Of a DNA stretch of 64,000 bases, positions 50,072-59,074 are shown piece by piece. Under the pieces are notes generated by a model. The model made no database searches. It saw nothing but the letters and a program-made list of their open reading frames with translations, and was not told the DNA's origin. The translations under genes and the position numbers were made by a program. The number at the start of each line of letters is the position of its first letter. The stretch's first letter is position 1. The stretch comes from Cytophagales bacterium (lineage in GTDB: Bacteria; Bacteroidota; Bacteroidia; Cytophagales; Cyclobacteriaceae): the NCBI GenBank assembly GCA_033344775.1, contig JAWPMT010000002.1, positions 620,001 through 684,000 of the forward strand. Direction: 5' to 3'.

Positions 50072-52669
50072 ATGGGAGAAGAACACCAAGACGAACAAGA
50101 ATTACACGATGTAGTGCCTATTTCGGGCATGTACGAAAACTGGTTCCTAGATTATGCCTCCTACGTAATCCTGGAACGAGCCGTACCGGCAATCAATGAT
50201 GGATTGAAGCCAGTACAGCGACGTATTCTACATGCCATGAAAGAAATGGATGATGGTCGCTACAACAAGGTGGCCAACATCATCGGAAGCACGATGCAGT
50301 ACCACCCTCATGGAGATGCTTCTATCGGGGATGCCATTGTCAATCTAGGTCAAAAAGACCTGCTCATTGATATGCAGGGTAATTGGGGGGATGTGCGAAC
50401 AGGTGACAGTGCCGCCGCACCCCGATACATCGAGGCTCGGTTATCGAAGTTCGCGCTGGAAGTGCTTTTCAATGCACAAACCACGGAATGGCAACTTTCC
50501 TATGATGGAAGAAAGAAAGAGCCGGTCACTTTTCCCGTTAAATTTCCATTGCTTCTGGCACAGGGAGTAGAAGGGATTGCCGTAGGCTTGTCGACCAAGA
50601 TGTTGCCTCATAATTTCTGTGAGATTCTGAAAGGAGCCATCGATATCCTGAAAGGCAAAAAAGTAAAGCTGTATCCAGACTTCCTTACGGGTGGCAAGAT
50701 TGATGTTTCCGACTACAATGATGGCAAAAGAGGAGGAAAGGTTCGTGTAAGAGCAGTCATTGAGGAGCTGGATAAAAACACCCTTGTCATCAAAGAAATC
50801 CCGTATGGAACGACGACCAGTTCTCTGATCGATTCCATTGTCAAAGCGAACGATAAAGGGAAGATCAAGATCAAGCAAGTAGTAGATAATACTGCGAAAG
50901 ACATTGAGATCCAGATCAAACTGGCTTCTGGTACCTCTCCCGACATCACCATGGATGCGCTGTATGCTTTTACGGATTGTGAAGTGTCCATTTCACCCAA
51001 TGCTTGTGTGATCGTCGATGATAAGCCTCAATTCCTGACCGTCTACGAGATTTTAAAGCATTCTGTTGATCAGACAGTAGACCTGTTACGACAGGAACTC
51101 GAAATAAAAAAGAGTGAACTTCAAGAAAAGATTCTTTTCTCCTCATTGGAGAAGATATTCATCGAAAACAGGATCTATCGAGACATAGAAGAATGCGAGA
51201 CGTGGGAAGCGGTTCTCGAGACCATTGATCAAGGATTAGAACCCTGGAAACCACAGTTCTATCGTGAGATTGTTCAGGATGATATCATCCGATTGACCGA
51301 GATTAAGATCAAACGGATCTCCAAATTCGACTCATTCAAGGCGGACGAGCTGATGAAGAAGTTGCAAGAGGATTTGGAAGAAACGCAGCACCACCTCGAT
51401 AACCTGATCGATTACTCTATTGCTTACTACCAAAACTTGTTGGATAAGTATGGTAAAGGGAAGGAGCGTAAAACGGAGATTACCAACTTCGATACCATCG
51501 CAGCAACCGTCGTAGCGGCAAACAATGCCAAGCTGTATGTCAATCGAAAAGATGGCTTCATTGGATATGGTTTGAAGAAAGATGAATTTGTCTCCGATTG
51601 TTCAGACATAGATGACATCATTGTCTTCCGTAAGGATGGTATTTGTATGGTTACCCGAATACAAGACAAGGTCTTTGTGGGTAAGAACATCGAACATGTG
51701 GGCGTCTTCAAGAAGGGAGACGAACGGATGGTCTACAATCTGGTTTATTTAGACGGAGCGTCTGGCCGATCAATGATCAAGCGGTTCAATGTAATGGCTG
51801 TCACCAGAGACAAAGAATACGACCTGACCAAAGGAGGTAAGGGATCTAAACTGCTGTATTTCTCCGCTAACCCAAACGGTGAAGCTGAAACCATTACCGT
51901 TTATTTGACAGCTGCTAGTTCTGCCCGCAAAAAGATCTTTGATTTTGATTTTGCGGATTTGGACATCAAAGGTCGTGGAGCTGGTGGAAATATCCTTTCC
52001 AGATACCCAGTCAGAAAAGTGCAATTCAAGGCAGCAGGTGTTTCAACCCTTGGGGGCCTGGATATCTGGTATGATGAGACAATTGGCAGGTTGAACTCTG
52101 ACGAAAGGGGTAAATACCTGGGTAACTTCAAAGCAGAAGATGTTGTGCTGGTTTTCTATAAAGACGGAAACTACGAGATCACCAGTTTTGAATTGACCAA
52201 TCACTATGAACAAAATCAGGTACTGAATCTGATGAAGTTTGATCCGCAAGCTCCAATCTCGGCGATCCACTATGATGGAAACAATAAGACTTTTTATCTG
52301 AAGCGATTCCTGATAGAGACAGCAACAGTTAATAAAAAATTCCTATTCATTTCCGATGCCAAGAGCAGTAAGCTGTTGTATGCCACTAATACCGCAGAAC
52401 CTAAGGTGGAAGCAACTTATCGTGTGAAGAATAAACACGAAAAGCAAGAATATGAATTGGCAGAACTGATCGAAGTGAAGGGCTGGAGAGCACTAGGGAA
52501 TAAATTCCCGGTACAGGGATTGGTAAAGGTGGAAGATCGTACTCCTGAACCTCCTAAGGAAAAAGAAAAGCCAGTCGATTTGGAATCACTCAAGAATACC
52601 GTCAAAGATGAAGTAGAAGAAGAGGATAACCAAATGGACCTTTTCGGAGGCGGTAAGAAAGAGGAATAA
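50072..52669 (+). CDS. parC: DNA topoisomerase IV subunit A
   Basis: The product has 865 residues, the DNA-cleaving subunit. The breakage-reunion domain starts with NWFLDYASYVILERAVPAIN and has the quinolone-region QYHPHGDASIG and the catalytic Tyr119 in AAPRYIEARLS. A coiled-coil dimerisation region (~330-470) and a C-terminal beta-pinwheel of repeated strands follow, for example VTRIQDKVFVGKNIEHVG. The tail is acidic and ends in DLFGGGKKEE. The sequence fits the Bacteroidota ParC type rather than GyrA; no GyrA box was seen. Confidence 0.94.
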   Translation: MGEEHQDEQELHDVVPISGMYENWFLDYASYVILERAVPAINDGLKPVQRRILHAMKEMDDGRYNKVANIIGSTMQYHPHGDASIGDAIVNLGQKDLLIDMQGNWGDVRTGDSAAAPRYIEARLSKFALEVLFNAQTTEWQLSYDGRKKEPVTFPVKFPLLLAQGVEGIAVGLSTKMLPHNFCEILKGAIDILKGKKVKLYPDFLTGGKIDVSDYNDGKRGGKVRVRAVIEELDKNTLVIKEIPYGTTTSSLIDSIVKANDKGKIKIKQVVDNTAKDIEIQIKLASGTSPDITMDALYAFTDCEVSISPNACVIVDDKPQFLTVYEILKHSVDQTVDLLRQELEIKKSELQEKILFSSLEKIFIENRIYRDIEECETWEAVLETIDQGLEPWKPQFYREIVQDDIIRLTEIKIKRISKFDSFKADELMKKLQEDLEETQHHLDNLIDYSIAYYQNLLDKYGKGKERKTEITNFDTIAATVVAANNAKLYVNRKDGFIGYGLKKDEFVSDCSDIDDIIVFRKDGICMVTRIQDKVFVGKNIEHVGVFKKGDERMVYNLVYLDGASGRSMIKRFNVMAVTRDKEYDLTKGGKGSKLLYFSANPNGEAETITVYLTAASSARKKIFDFDFADLDIKGRGAGGNILSRYPVRKVQFKAAGVSTLGGLDIWYDETIGRLNSDERGKYLGNFKAEDVVLVFYKDGNYEITSFELTNHYEQNQVLNLMKFDPQAPISAIHYDGNNKTFYLKRFLIETATVNKKFLFISDAKSSKLLYATNTAEPKVEATYRVKNKHEKQEYELAELIEVKGWRALGNKFPVQGLVKVEDRTPEPPKEKEKPVDLESLKNTVKDEVEEEDNQMDLFGGGKKEE

Positions 52670-52672
52670 ACC

Positions 52673-53335
52673 GTGTTGGAGCAGGAGCAAATAGAGATCC
52701 TGGAGCCTTTCGTTACGGCCAATAAACAGCAGCTGATCAAAGAGGTCCTGGCTCGACGTACTCGCTATTTCACTGTAGTACTTGAGGACATATACAAACC
52801 CCATAATGCCAGCGCGGTGATCCGTACCTGTGAATGCTTGGGGGTGCAGGATGTGCATGTTATTGAAAATGTGGAGGAATATCATGTGAATCCTTATGTG
52901 GTACGTGGGGCTTCACAATGGTTGAACGTACAGCATTACAAGGAGCGGGGAAATAATACGGTGGATTGCCTTCAATCCTTGAAAAAGGATGGCTATCAGA
53001 TTGTAGCGACAAGCGTAGGAGAAGATGCAGTTTCGCTCGATGATTTTCAACTTACCCAGAAATCCGCTTTTGTATTTGGTAACGAACACAGTGGCGTTTC
53101 TAAGGAAGTATTGGATTATGCAGACATTAAGCTGAAGGTTCCGATGTTCGGATTTACCGAAAGCTACAATTTGTCGGTTAGTGCAGCCATCATTTTGAAC
53201 CAGGCAAGGCTACAAATCGAAAAGAGTTTGATAAATTGGCATCTCAGTGAACCAGAAATGGAAGAACTGAAGTTAGTATGGTATAAGGAGATCGTAAAGA
53301 ACTCGGATATCATACTTAGAAACGCCTTGCCATAG
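52673..53335 (+). CDS. trmH: TrmH-type tRNA 2'-O-methyltransferase (SPOUT)
   Basis: The product has 220 residues from a GTG start 3 bp after the parC stop. The three SPOUT motifs are present: NASAVIRTCECLG (N...R), FVFGNEHSGVS and MFGFTESYNLSVSAAIIL, which form the knotted S-adenosylmethionine site. The conserved Arg and Asn suit ribose methylation, most likely Gm18 of tRNA, as in TrmH. The N-terminal ~20 residues and C-terminal helix match TrmH rather than the longer rRNA enzyme RlmB. Confidence 0.9.
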   Translation: MLEQEQIEILEPFVTANKQQLIKEVLARRTRYFTVVLEDIYKPHNASAVIRTCECLGVQDVHVIENVEEYHVNPYVVRGASQWLNVQHYKERGNNTVDCLQSLKKDGYQIVATSVGEDAVSLDDFQLTQKSAFVFGNEHSGVSKEVLDYADIKLKVPMFGFTESYNLSVSAAIILNQARLQIEKSLINWHLSEPEMEELKLVWYKEIVKNSDIILRNALP

Positions 53336-53339
53336 CAAT

Positions 53340-53972
53340 TTGAAGAAACTCGCCAAATTACTGCTGCTTGCCATTGCTGCTGCCGTTGCATTTGTGATCA
53401 TTTGCAATGTGATTATTTTGATGGGTTCCAGAGATCAAATCGCTACTCTTTCCGATCTACAAGAAAGTAATTACAAAGTGGCCTTGGTTTTAGGTACCAG
53501 TAAGTGGACCATGCAAGGCACTCAAAACCTGTATTTCAAAGGCCGGGTAGAAGCTTCTCAAAAACTGATCCGTACCAAGCATGTAGCGCATTTGCTTTTG
53601 AGTGGTGACAATAGTCTTAAAGAGTATAATGAACCGCTTTTGCTGAAAAAGGAACTTGAAGCGCAGGGTGTTCCGGCTTCAGCCATGACCATGGATTTTG
53701 CGGGTTTTAGGACCCTCGATTCAATCATACGCGCTAAAGAAGTATTTGGTCAGGACAGCCTGGTCATTGTTACCCAGTCATTTCACTTACCCAGGGCTTT
53801 ATACATTGCCCGGCATCATAAGATACAAGCCATTGGCTTCACAGCTCCAGGACCACAACCTGCGAAAATGCGGTTGAGAGAGGTGATCGCGAGGACTGTA
53901 GCTGTACTGGATATTCTGTTTGGTACCCAGCCAAAGTTCCTCGGGAAGGAAGAACCACTGCCGGTTGATTAG
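53340..53972 (+). CDS. SanA/YdcF-like DUF218 membrane-anchored protein
   Basis: The product has 210 residues from a TTG start 4 bp after trmH; the start is chosen because it keeps the basic residues before a membrane anchor (KLAKLLLLAIAAAVAFVIIC). The rest follows the DUF218/SanA pattern: YKVALVLGTSKWT, NLYFKGRVEAS, HLLLSGDN, FAGFRTLDSIIRAKEVFG and TQSFHLPRALYIAR. SanA in enteric bacteria affects envelope permeability and vancomycin tolerance; the reaction is not known. It closes the parE-trmH operon. Confidence 0.88.
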   Translation: MKKLAKLLLLAIAAAVAFVIICNVIILMGSRDQIATLSDLQESNYKVALVLGTSKWTMQGTQNLYFKGRVEASQKLIRTKHVAHLLLSGDNSLKEYNEPLLLKKELEAQGVPASAMTMDFAGFRTLDSIIRAKEVFGQDSLVIVTQSFHLPRALYIARHHKIQAIGFTAPGPQPAKMRLREVIARTVAVLDILFGTQPKFLGKEEPLPVD

Positions 53973-54087
53973 AAAGAATTCCCATTGATGTAATTGAGCT
54001 TCAATTGTCGTTGATTTTGGCTCTTGACAATGAACCAATAGTGAGATTTATTATATAATTTCGAGCCCGATATAAAATCAGTCCCTG

Positions 54088-54564
54088 ATGAACGTTCAAG
54101 AATTTGAGAACCTACGAGAAGACGAAATACAGGTCATGCTCAAAGCCCCGGTGTATGTTGCTATTTTGATAGCGGGTGCTGACGGAAAAATTGATAAATC
54201 GGAAAGAAAAGAAGCCATAGAAGTGGCTCGATCAAGACAAAGCAGAGCGCGTGAGCAACTAGTAGAATACTACAAGGCTGTTGGCGAAACTTTCGAATCG
54301 GATTTTAACCATCTGGTAGATACGCTTCCTGAAGATGTGAAAGATCGAAATACCGATATTGAGCAAGAGCTTAGAAAGCTCAATTTCATTCTTCCAAAAA
54401 TTGATCGCGTGTTCTCCATCAAATTATATGCAAGTTTGAAAGACCTGGCAAAGAAAATTGCTGAAGCTTCCGGTGGAGTTCTTGGATACCTTTCTGTTTC
54501 TTACGAAGAGAAATCATTGATGGATCTTAAGATGATCAACGATCCTGAGAAAGCAGGTATTTGA
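54088..54564 (+). CDS. TerB-like helical protein
   Basis: The product has 158 residues with no signal peptide, all predicted helical. The segment AILIAGADGKIDKSERKEAIE is the signature of TerB/DjlA-type domains, where the acidic turn binds metal. TerB proteins are linked to tellurite resistance and stress, but single-domain versions in Bacteroidota have no fixed role. It is monocistronic, 115 bp after sanA, with its own terminator. Confidence 0.7.
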   Translation: MNVQEFENLREDEIQVMLKAPVYVAILIAGADGKIDKSERKEAIEVARSRQSRAREQLVEYYKAVGETFESDFNHLVDTLPEDVKDRNTDIEQELRKLNFILPKIDRVFSIKLYASLKDLAKKIAEASGGVLGYLSVSYEEKSLMDLKMINDPEKAGI

Positions 54565-54588
54565 TCATTAACGATAAATTTTATAAAG

Positions 54589-54617
54589 AAGAGCTGCGAT
54601 ATCGTAGCTCTTTTTTT
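54589..54617 (+). terminator. Rho-independent terminator after the TerB-like gene
   Basis: AAGAGCTGCGA (54589-54599) pairs with TCGTAGCTCTT (54602-54612) with one G-T pair, followed by more T residues. The tip of the stem probably opens to give a larger loop. Confidence 0.85.
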
Positions 54618-54698
54618 GTGCTTTGAATTATAATTTATTGAATCGTATTTCGCCTGATTTGAAATCATTACCTTCAAACAACAAATAATTACCCGCTT

Positions 54699-55238
54699 GT
54701 GAATAAAGCATCCATCGTACCGCCACTTCGCTTTGTCTTCCTTATGTGGCTTTTCTTTGCCGTAGAAACCACGCTTGGACTGGATCTGAGCTACATGGGT
54801 ATTCGACCCAGAACTTTAGACGGCACTCTTGGTATCGTCACCGCTCCTCTGGTTCACGGAAGTTTGTGGCACATCATTTCCAATACGTTTCCCATGCTCT
54901 TCCTGGGGGTAGTTTTGTATGTGTTTTACAGCAAGATCGCAACACAGGTATTTCTGCAGTGCTATGTTTTATCCAGTGTATTGGTTTGGCTTTTTGCAAG
55001 GCCACTGTATCACATCGGTGCAAGTGGTGTGGCTTATGGCCTGGCAGCTTTTCTGATGTCCATGGGCTTTTTCCGCCGGGACATCAAATCCATTCTCATC
55101 ACCCTGGTCATCATTTTCATGTACGGAGGATTGATCTATGGTGTCCTGCCCATGAGGCAAGGAGTTAGTTGGGAAGGGCATTTATTCGGGGCGATCGTGG
55201 GAGTCGGTTCGGCTTATTTCCTGAGGAATGCGAAGTGA
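54699..55238 (+). CDS. Rhomboid-family intramembrane serine protease
   Basis: The product has 179 residues from a GTG start, about the minimal six-helix rhomboid core. The L1/TM2 motif HGSLWHIISN (His53, His58, Asn62) is present. The nucleophile is Ser109 in HIGASGVAYG and the partner His161 is in SWEGHLFGAIVG. It cleaves membrane proteins within or near the bilayer; substrates are unknown. No accessory cytoplasmic domain or extra C-terminal helix is seen. Confidence 0.93.
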   Translation: MNKASIVPPLRFVFLMWLFFAVETTLGLDLSYMGIRPRTLDGTLGIVTAPLVHGSLWHIISNTFPMLFLGVVLYVFYSKIATQVFLQCYVLSSVLVWLFARPLYHIGASGVAYGLAAFLMSMGFFRRDIKSILITLVIIFMYGGLIYGVLPMRQGVSWEGHLFGAIVGVGSAYFLRNAK

Positions 55239-55357
55239 AAATCAATAGATTCTCTTGAGGGAATGGGGAAGTAACGATTGATTGCTGCCTGGTCTACATA
55301 GCGTTTTCGTTCACATTTGAATTACTATTAATTTTAGTTAAATACTAATAAAGATGG

Positions 55358-55365
55358 TATATTTG
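55358..55365 (+). promoter_or_regulatory. -7 box TATATTTG directly upstream of the radical SAM gene
   Basis: TATATTTG matches TAnnTTTG exactly and ends 4 nt before ATG 55370. No -33 TTTG at a normal distance was seen. Confidence 0.35.
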
Positions 55366-55369
55366 AATC

Positions 55370-56428
55370 ATGCAAGACCATGACTACTTCAAAGGCAAAG
55401 GAGCACAGATCAACACCTTTAACCGGTTCGATAAACATCATTTGGCTTATGATCACGTGGAGGGGCTGGATGAGCAACATTTAGCAGATAAACCCAAAAC
55501 AGAGATCTTTTACGAAACACCCAAAAAGATCATTTCCCGAAATGACAGTCCGGACTTGCCATTTGATCATTCAGTAAATCCTTATCAAGGGTGCGAACAT
55601 GGTTGCATCTACTGCTATGCACGTAATTCGCATGAATATTGGGGGTTCAGTGCCGGATTAGACTTTGAAAGTAAGATCATCGTAAAGAAAGACGCACCAC
55701 AATTGTTGGAAGAGGCCTTCCTCAAAAAGTCATGGAAGCCATCAAAACTCATGCTTTCAGGCAATACGGATTGTTATCAGCCTTTGGAGCAACGTTTTGA
55801 ACTTACGCGGGCCATTTTGAAGGTTTGTTTGAGGTATCGCAATCCCGTAGGGATCATAACGAAAAATGCATTGATCACCCGGGACATAGATATACTAAAA
55901 GAATTAGCAAGTCATCGATTGGTGCATGTGTATTTGTCCATCACAACCCTCGATGAAAAGCTGAGGCAATTGATGGAGCCAAGAACGGCAAGTGCGGTTA
56001 AGAAGCTGAGGGCAATTCGTCAGCTCACCAATGAAGGAATTCCGGTAGGTATCATGAATGCACCAATCATACCAGGTCTGAATCATCATGAAATCCCAAA
56101 GGTTTTGGAAGCTGCTGCTCACGCAGGTGCAAAGTCAGCTGGCTATACGGTCGTTCGGTTAAATGGCCAGATTGCTGATTTGACCAGGGACTGGCTATTT
56201 AAGAACTTCCCGGATCGCGCGCAAAAAGTCTGGAATCAGGTTTGTGAGCTGCACGGCGGAAATGTTAACGACTCTGAATTTGGAAGAAGGCAATCAGGAG
56301 AAGGGAGTTATGCGGATATCATTAAGCAATTGTTTAAGAAGTCCCAGAAGAAATACTTTGAAGGACGCAGCATGCCCAAGATCGACATGGATTCCTTCCG
56401 AAGAGGAGGGAACTATCAGCTGTTTTAG
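55370..56428 (+). CDS. PA0069/SplB-like radical SAM protein
   Basis: The product has 352 residues. The iron-sulfur cluster motif is C-x3-C-x2-C in NPYQGCEHGCIYCYARNSHE (Cys75, Cys79, Cys82). The preceding SVNPYQGC and the later SKLMLSGNTDCYQPLE and GIITKNALITRDIDIL segments are characteristic of the PA0069 family, related to spore photoproduct lyase. The C-terminal half contains GIMNAPIIPGLNHHEIP and a GRRQSGEGSYADII tail. No substrate is established for the family. It is a single-gene unit. Confidence 0.9.
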   Translation: MQDHDYFKGKGAQINTFNRFDKHHLAYDHVEGLDEQHLADKPKTEIFYETPKKIISRNDSPDLPFDHSVNPYQGCEHGCIYCYARNSHEYWGFSAGLDFESKIIVKKDAPQLLEEAFLKKSWKPSKLMLSGNTDCYQPLEQRFELTRAILKVCLRYRNPVGIITKNALITRDIDILKELASHRLVHVYLSITTLDEKLRQLMEPRTASAVKKLRAIRQLTNEGIPVGIMNAPIIPGLNHHEIPKVLEAAAHAGAKSAGYTVVRLNGQIADLTRDWLFKNFPDRAQKVWNQVCELHGGNVNDSEFGRRQSGEGSYADIIKQLFKKSQKKYFEGRSMPKIDMDSFRRGGNYQLF

Positions 56429-56551
56429 TAGTCTTTGGCCCTTTTTGGTTTTATCACCGAAAAGCAATCTAACGGATAATACGTTTGTGTATTAACCAAT
56501 GCAAGTTGTCACCAAAAAAGTGTCAACCGATTAAAGTATCTCTAATGAAAA

Positions 56552-56908
56552 TTAATCCTTCGCTTTACTCGCGATGAACAAAGCTCCACCGGCAAGAGCA
56601 ACGTCTCTAATGAACCAGCTAGAAGCAAGAGGTACACCTCGAAGGAATCCTTTGAAATGGATCAGGAAGGCAAAAAGCAAGATCATTACACCCAGTAATC
56701 CGGCACCCAGGCGGCTTTTCTTTCCAATGATGATGCTGATGGCTGCCAGAATAAAGCCTACTCCTGTGACATAGACCCATATTTCTTTGAAGGGCATGTA
56801 GGAGGGAACCGTTCTGGTAACGACTGATGATTTAGTAAAATGGAAAAATCCAGAAAGAACCATGGGAATCGCAAAAAGCAAACGCCCAATCAGATCCAGG
56901 TGCTTCAT
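56552..56908 (-). CDS. DoxX-family membrane protein
   Basis: The product has 118 residues with four membrane helices. The start IGRLLFAIPMVLSGFFHF and the following loop with PFKEIWVYVTGVGFILAA are typical of DoxX/DoxD-like proteins of Bacteroidota. The family includes subunits linked to respiration and thiol redox in some organisms, but most members, including this one, have no defined role. It is monocistronic. Confidence 0.85.
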   Translation of the reverse strand: MKHLDLIGRLLFAIPMVLSGFFHFTKSSVVTRTVPSYMPFKEIWVYVTGVGFILAAISIIIGKKSRLGAGLLGVMILLFAFLIHFKGFLRGVPLASSWFIRDVALAGGALFIASKAKD

Positions 56909-57088
56909 GTTATAAAAGTATGGGCCTAAGTTAACCGTTTATCTGAAAAGGAGTCCTTCTTGTTGGTTTTTATCCTGCTGGATGAGGAGCATTTGTGAGT
57001 GAGTTGACTTTTTTGAAGCCCTCATTGTAAAAAAGCCCGCGGATCAAAATAGACACGTTATGAGAAAAATATTTTCAGTTCAGAAAGT

Positions 57089-57529
57089 TTACTCATTAGT
57101 TCCCAGGTCGTAATTGATCATCCAGTTGATGCCGAATTTGTCCTGAAAAGAACCAAAATACGAACCCCAGAAGGTGTCTTGCATGGGCATGGTGACTTTT
57201 CCATCAGCAGAAAGTCCTGAGAACACATGGTCTGCTTCTTCTTTTGAATCTGTTTGTAACGAGACGGAAAAGTTATTCCCAGTGTTTAACCCTGAGGCCC
57301 AGGGACCAGCCATATCACTTCCCATGAGTTTGGTCGTTTCCCCAATGGGTAAGGTCATATGTAAAATCAGGTTTTTGTCCTCTTTGGAAAGGGGAGGCAT
57401 GCCTTCTTGAGGAGGTAACTCACTGTAGCGACTTAGTGCTTCATATTCACCGCCAAACACCGATTGATAAAAATTGAAGGCTTCTTCACAATTGTCTTTG
57501 AAGTGGATGTAGACATTAAGGTGTTTCAT
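57089..57529 (-). CDS. VOC superfamily protein, PhnB-like
   Basis: The product has 146 residues with the glyoxalase/bleomycin-resistance fold of the PhnB-like (3-demethylubiquinone methyltransferase-like) subgroup. Visible are YIHFKDNCEEAFNFYQSVFG, the middle ILHMTLPIGETTKLMGSD, and VTMPMQDTFWGSYFGSFQDK with GINWMINY at the end. Members are homodimers that bind small ligands or metals; most have no known reaction. It lies 35 bp before the sulfatase stop on the same strand, so it may be the last gene of a sulfatase transcript. Confidence 0.88.
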   Translation of the reverse strand: MKHLNVYIHFKDNCEEAFNFYQSVFGGEYEALSRYSELPPQEGMPPLSKEDKNLILHMTLPIGETTKLMGSDMAGPWASGLNTGNNFSVSLQTDSKEEADHVFSGLSADGKVTMPMQDTFWGSYFGSFQDKFGINWMINYDLGTNE

Positions 57530-57564
57530 GTTTATGATCTTTCATAAATTAAGATAAACATTTT

Positions 57565-59013
57565 CTATTGTAATATGATTGCTGGAGGCCTATTCTCACT
57601 ACCTTCCTGATCTTGGAGTGCATCACCCAACTTGCCTCTCATTTCATCTGCTATTGCCTCCATATTCTGAACAATATCCGGGTGTTGTGAAGCGATATCG
57701 GTCGTTTCTGATGGGTCTTCTTCCAGGTTGTACAACTCCAGTTGCGTAACATTCAATTGTTCATAGGGGACTGGGAAACCATCTTTTCCACCTTCACGAC
57801 CATTTAGTGAGCGGTAGGTATGAGGGAAGTATAGCTTCCATTTTTCATGTGTCACCGCATGCAATTCATTGGTTTTATAGTAATGGAAATAGGCCTCCTG
57901 TACAGGCTCATTACTATTTCCGGTAAGGATCGAGCGGATACTTTTTCCATCAATAAAATTGGGAGGCAAAACGGCCCCGGTCCATTCTGCAATGGTTGGC
58001 AGCAAATCAATGGCCATGGTGGGTGTGGCTACTTCGAGTCCTTTAGGGATTACTCCCGGAAACCGAGCGATGAAGGGTTCTCGTTGACCGCCTTCCCAGG
58101 CAGTACCTTTTCCTTCTCTTAGGATGCCGGCAGATCCCGCATGTTCTCCATAGTTGATCCACGGACCATTATCAGAGGTGTAAATGACTAAGGTGTTGTC
58201 ATCGATTCCGTACTCTTTTAATGCTTGTAAGATCTGTCCGGTCGACCAATCGATTTCCATGATCACATCACCGTAAAGCCCACGTTTGGATTTGTTTTTG
58301 AATTTGTCAGAGACAAACAGGGGAACGTGTGGTTGGGGATGAGGGACGTATAAAAAGAACGGTTGGTCTTGGTTTCTTCGAATGAAATCAATGCTCTTTT
58401 CGGTAATTTCAGTTGTCAGCGTGCTTTGATCTTCCAGCGTATCGATGATCGTTCCCTGCTCGTAGAGCGGCAAGGGTCCGAAGTTGAAAATTGGGCCTTG
58501 CTGTGGATGATAAGGCCACATGTCGTTGGAATAGGGTATGCCATAGTATTCATCAAACCCATGATTCAAAGGCAGGAGTGAAGGATGGTCTCCCAAATGC
58601 CATTTGCCAAAGATGCCATTGTTGTAACCTTTTGCTTTGAGCATTTCAGCAATGGTGACTTCATCATGGTTCAAGCCTTTCTTACTGTTAGGCATGTACG
58701 CTGCGTGTACACCGATGCGATTTGGATAGCAACCTGTAAGCAATGCTGCCCGACTAGCTGAGCACACAGCCTGCGCGGCATAAAAATGAGTTAGTTTAAC
58801 ACCTTCCCTTGCCATTTGATCGAGGTGAGGTGTTTCGATATCGGGAGATCCGAAGCATCCCACATCTTCGTACCCCTGGTCGTCAGTGAAGATGATGATC
58901 ACATTGGGTGGTCGGTCGGGTTTAGCCGATTTTGTTTGACAGCTGTAGAAAACAATTCCCATCAAGAGAATGGAAAGAGAGAAGGAAGGAAGAAATGAAA
59001 AAAGTTTATTCAT
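57565..59013 (-). CDS. Arylsulfatase A-type sulfatase lipoprotein
   Basis: The product has 482 residues with a lipoprotein-type signal (LSILLMGIVFYSC; Cys25). Metal-binding Asp44/Asp45 are in IIFTDDQGYEDVG. The formylglycine site is C-S-A-S-R (Cys84), matching C-x-A-x-R, followed by LLTGCYPNRIGV. Other conserved parts are GKWHLGDHPSLLPLNHGFDEYYG and VIYTSDNGPWINYGEHAGS in overlapping pieces. It probably desulfates carbohydrates at the cell surface. It differs clearly from the window's other sulfatase, so the two are not recent duplicates. Confidence 0.93.
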   Translation of the reverse strand: MNKLFSFLPSFSLSILLMGIVFYSCQTKSAKPDRPPNVIIIFTDDQGYEDVGCFGSPDIETPHLDQMAREGVKLTHFYAAQAVCSASRAALLTGCYPNRIGVHAAYMPNSKKGLNHDEVTIAEMLKAKGYNNGIFGKWHLGDHPSLLPLNHGFDEYYGIPYSNDMWPYHPQQGPIFNFGPLPLYEQGTIIDTLEDQSTLTTEITEKSIDFIRRNQDQPFFLYVPHPQPHVPLFVSDKFKNKSKRGLYGDVIMEIDWSTGQILQALKEYGIDDNTLVIYTSDNGPWINYGEHAGSAGILREGKGTAWEGGQREPFIARFPGVIPKGLEVATPTMAIDLLPTIAEWTGAVLPPNFIDGKSIRSILTGNSNEPVQEAYFHYYKTNELHAVTHEKWKLYFPHTYRSLNGREGGKDGFPVPYEQLNVTQLELYNLEEDPSETTDIASQHPDIVQNMEAIADEMRGKLGDALQDQEGSENRPPAIILQ

Positions 59014-59074
59014 GGACTGAGCCTGATAGGCGTGATTGATCCATGAATTTACGGAAAAGAATTGGCTTGAATTC

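Noticed and set aside
47688-52669. Reading the topoisomerase pair as gyrB/gyrA
   Set aside because: Sequence and length fit the ParE/ParC type of Bacteroidota and no GyrA box was seen in the A subunit.
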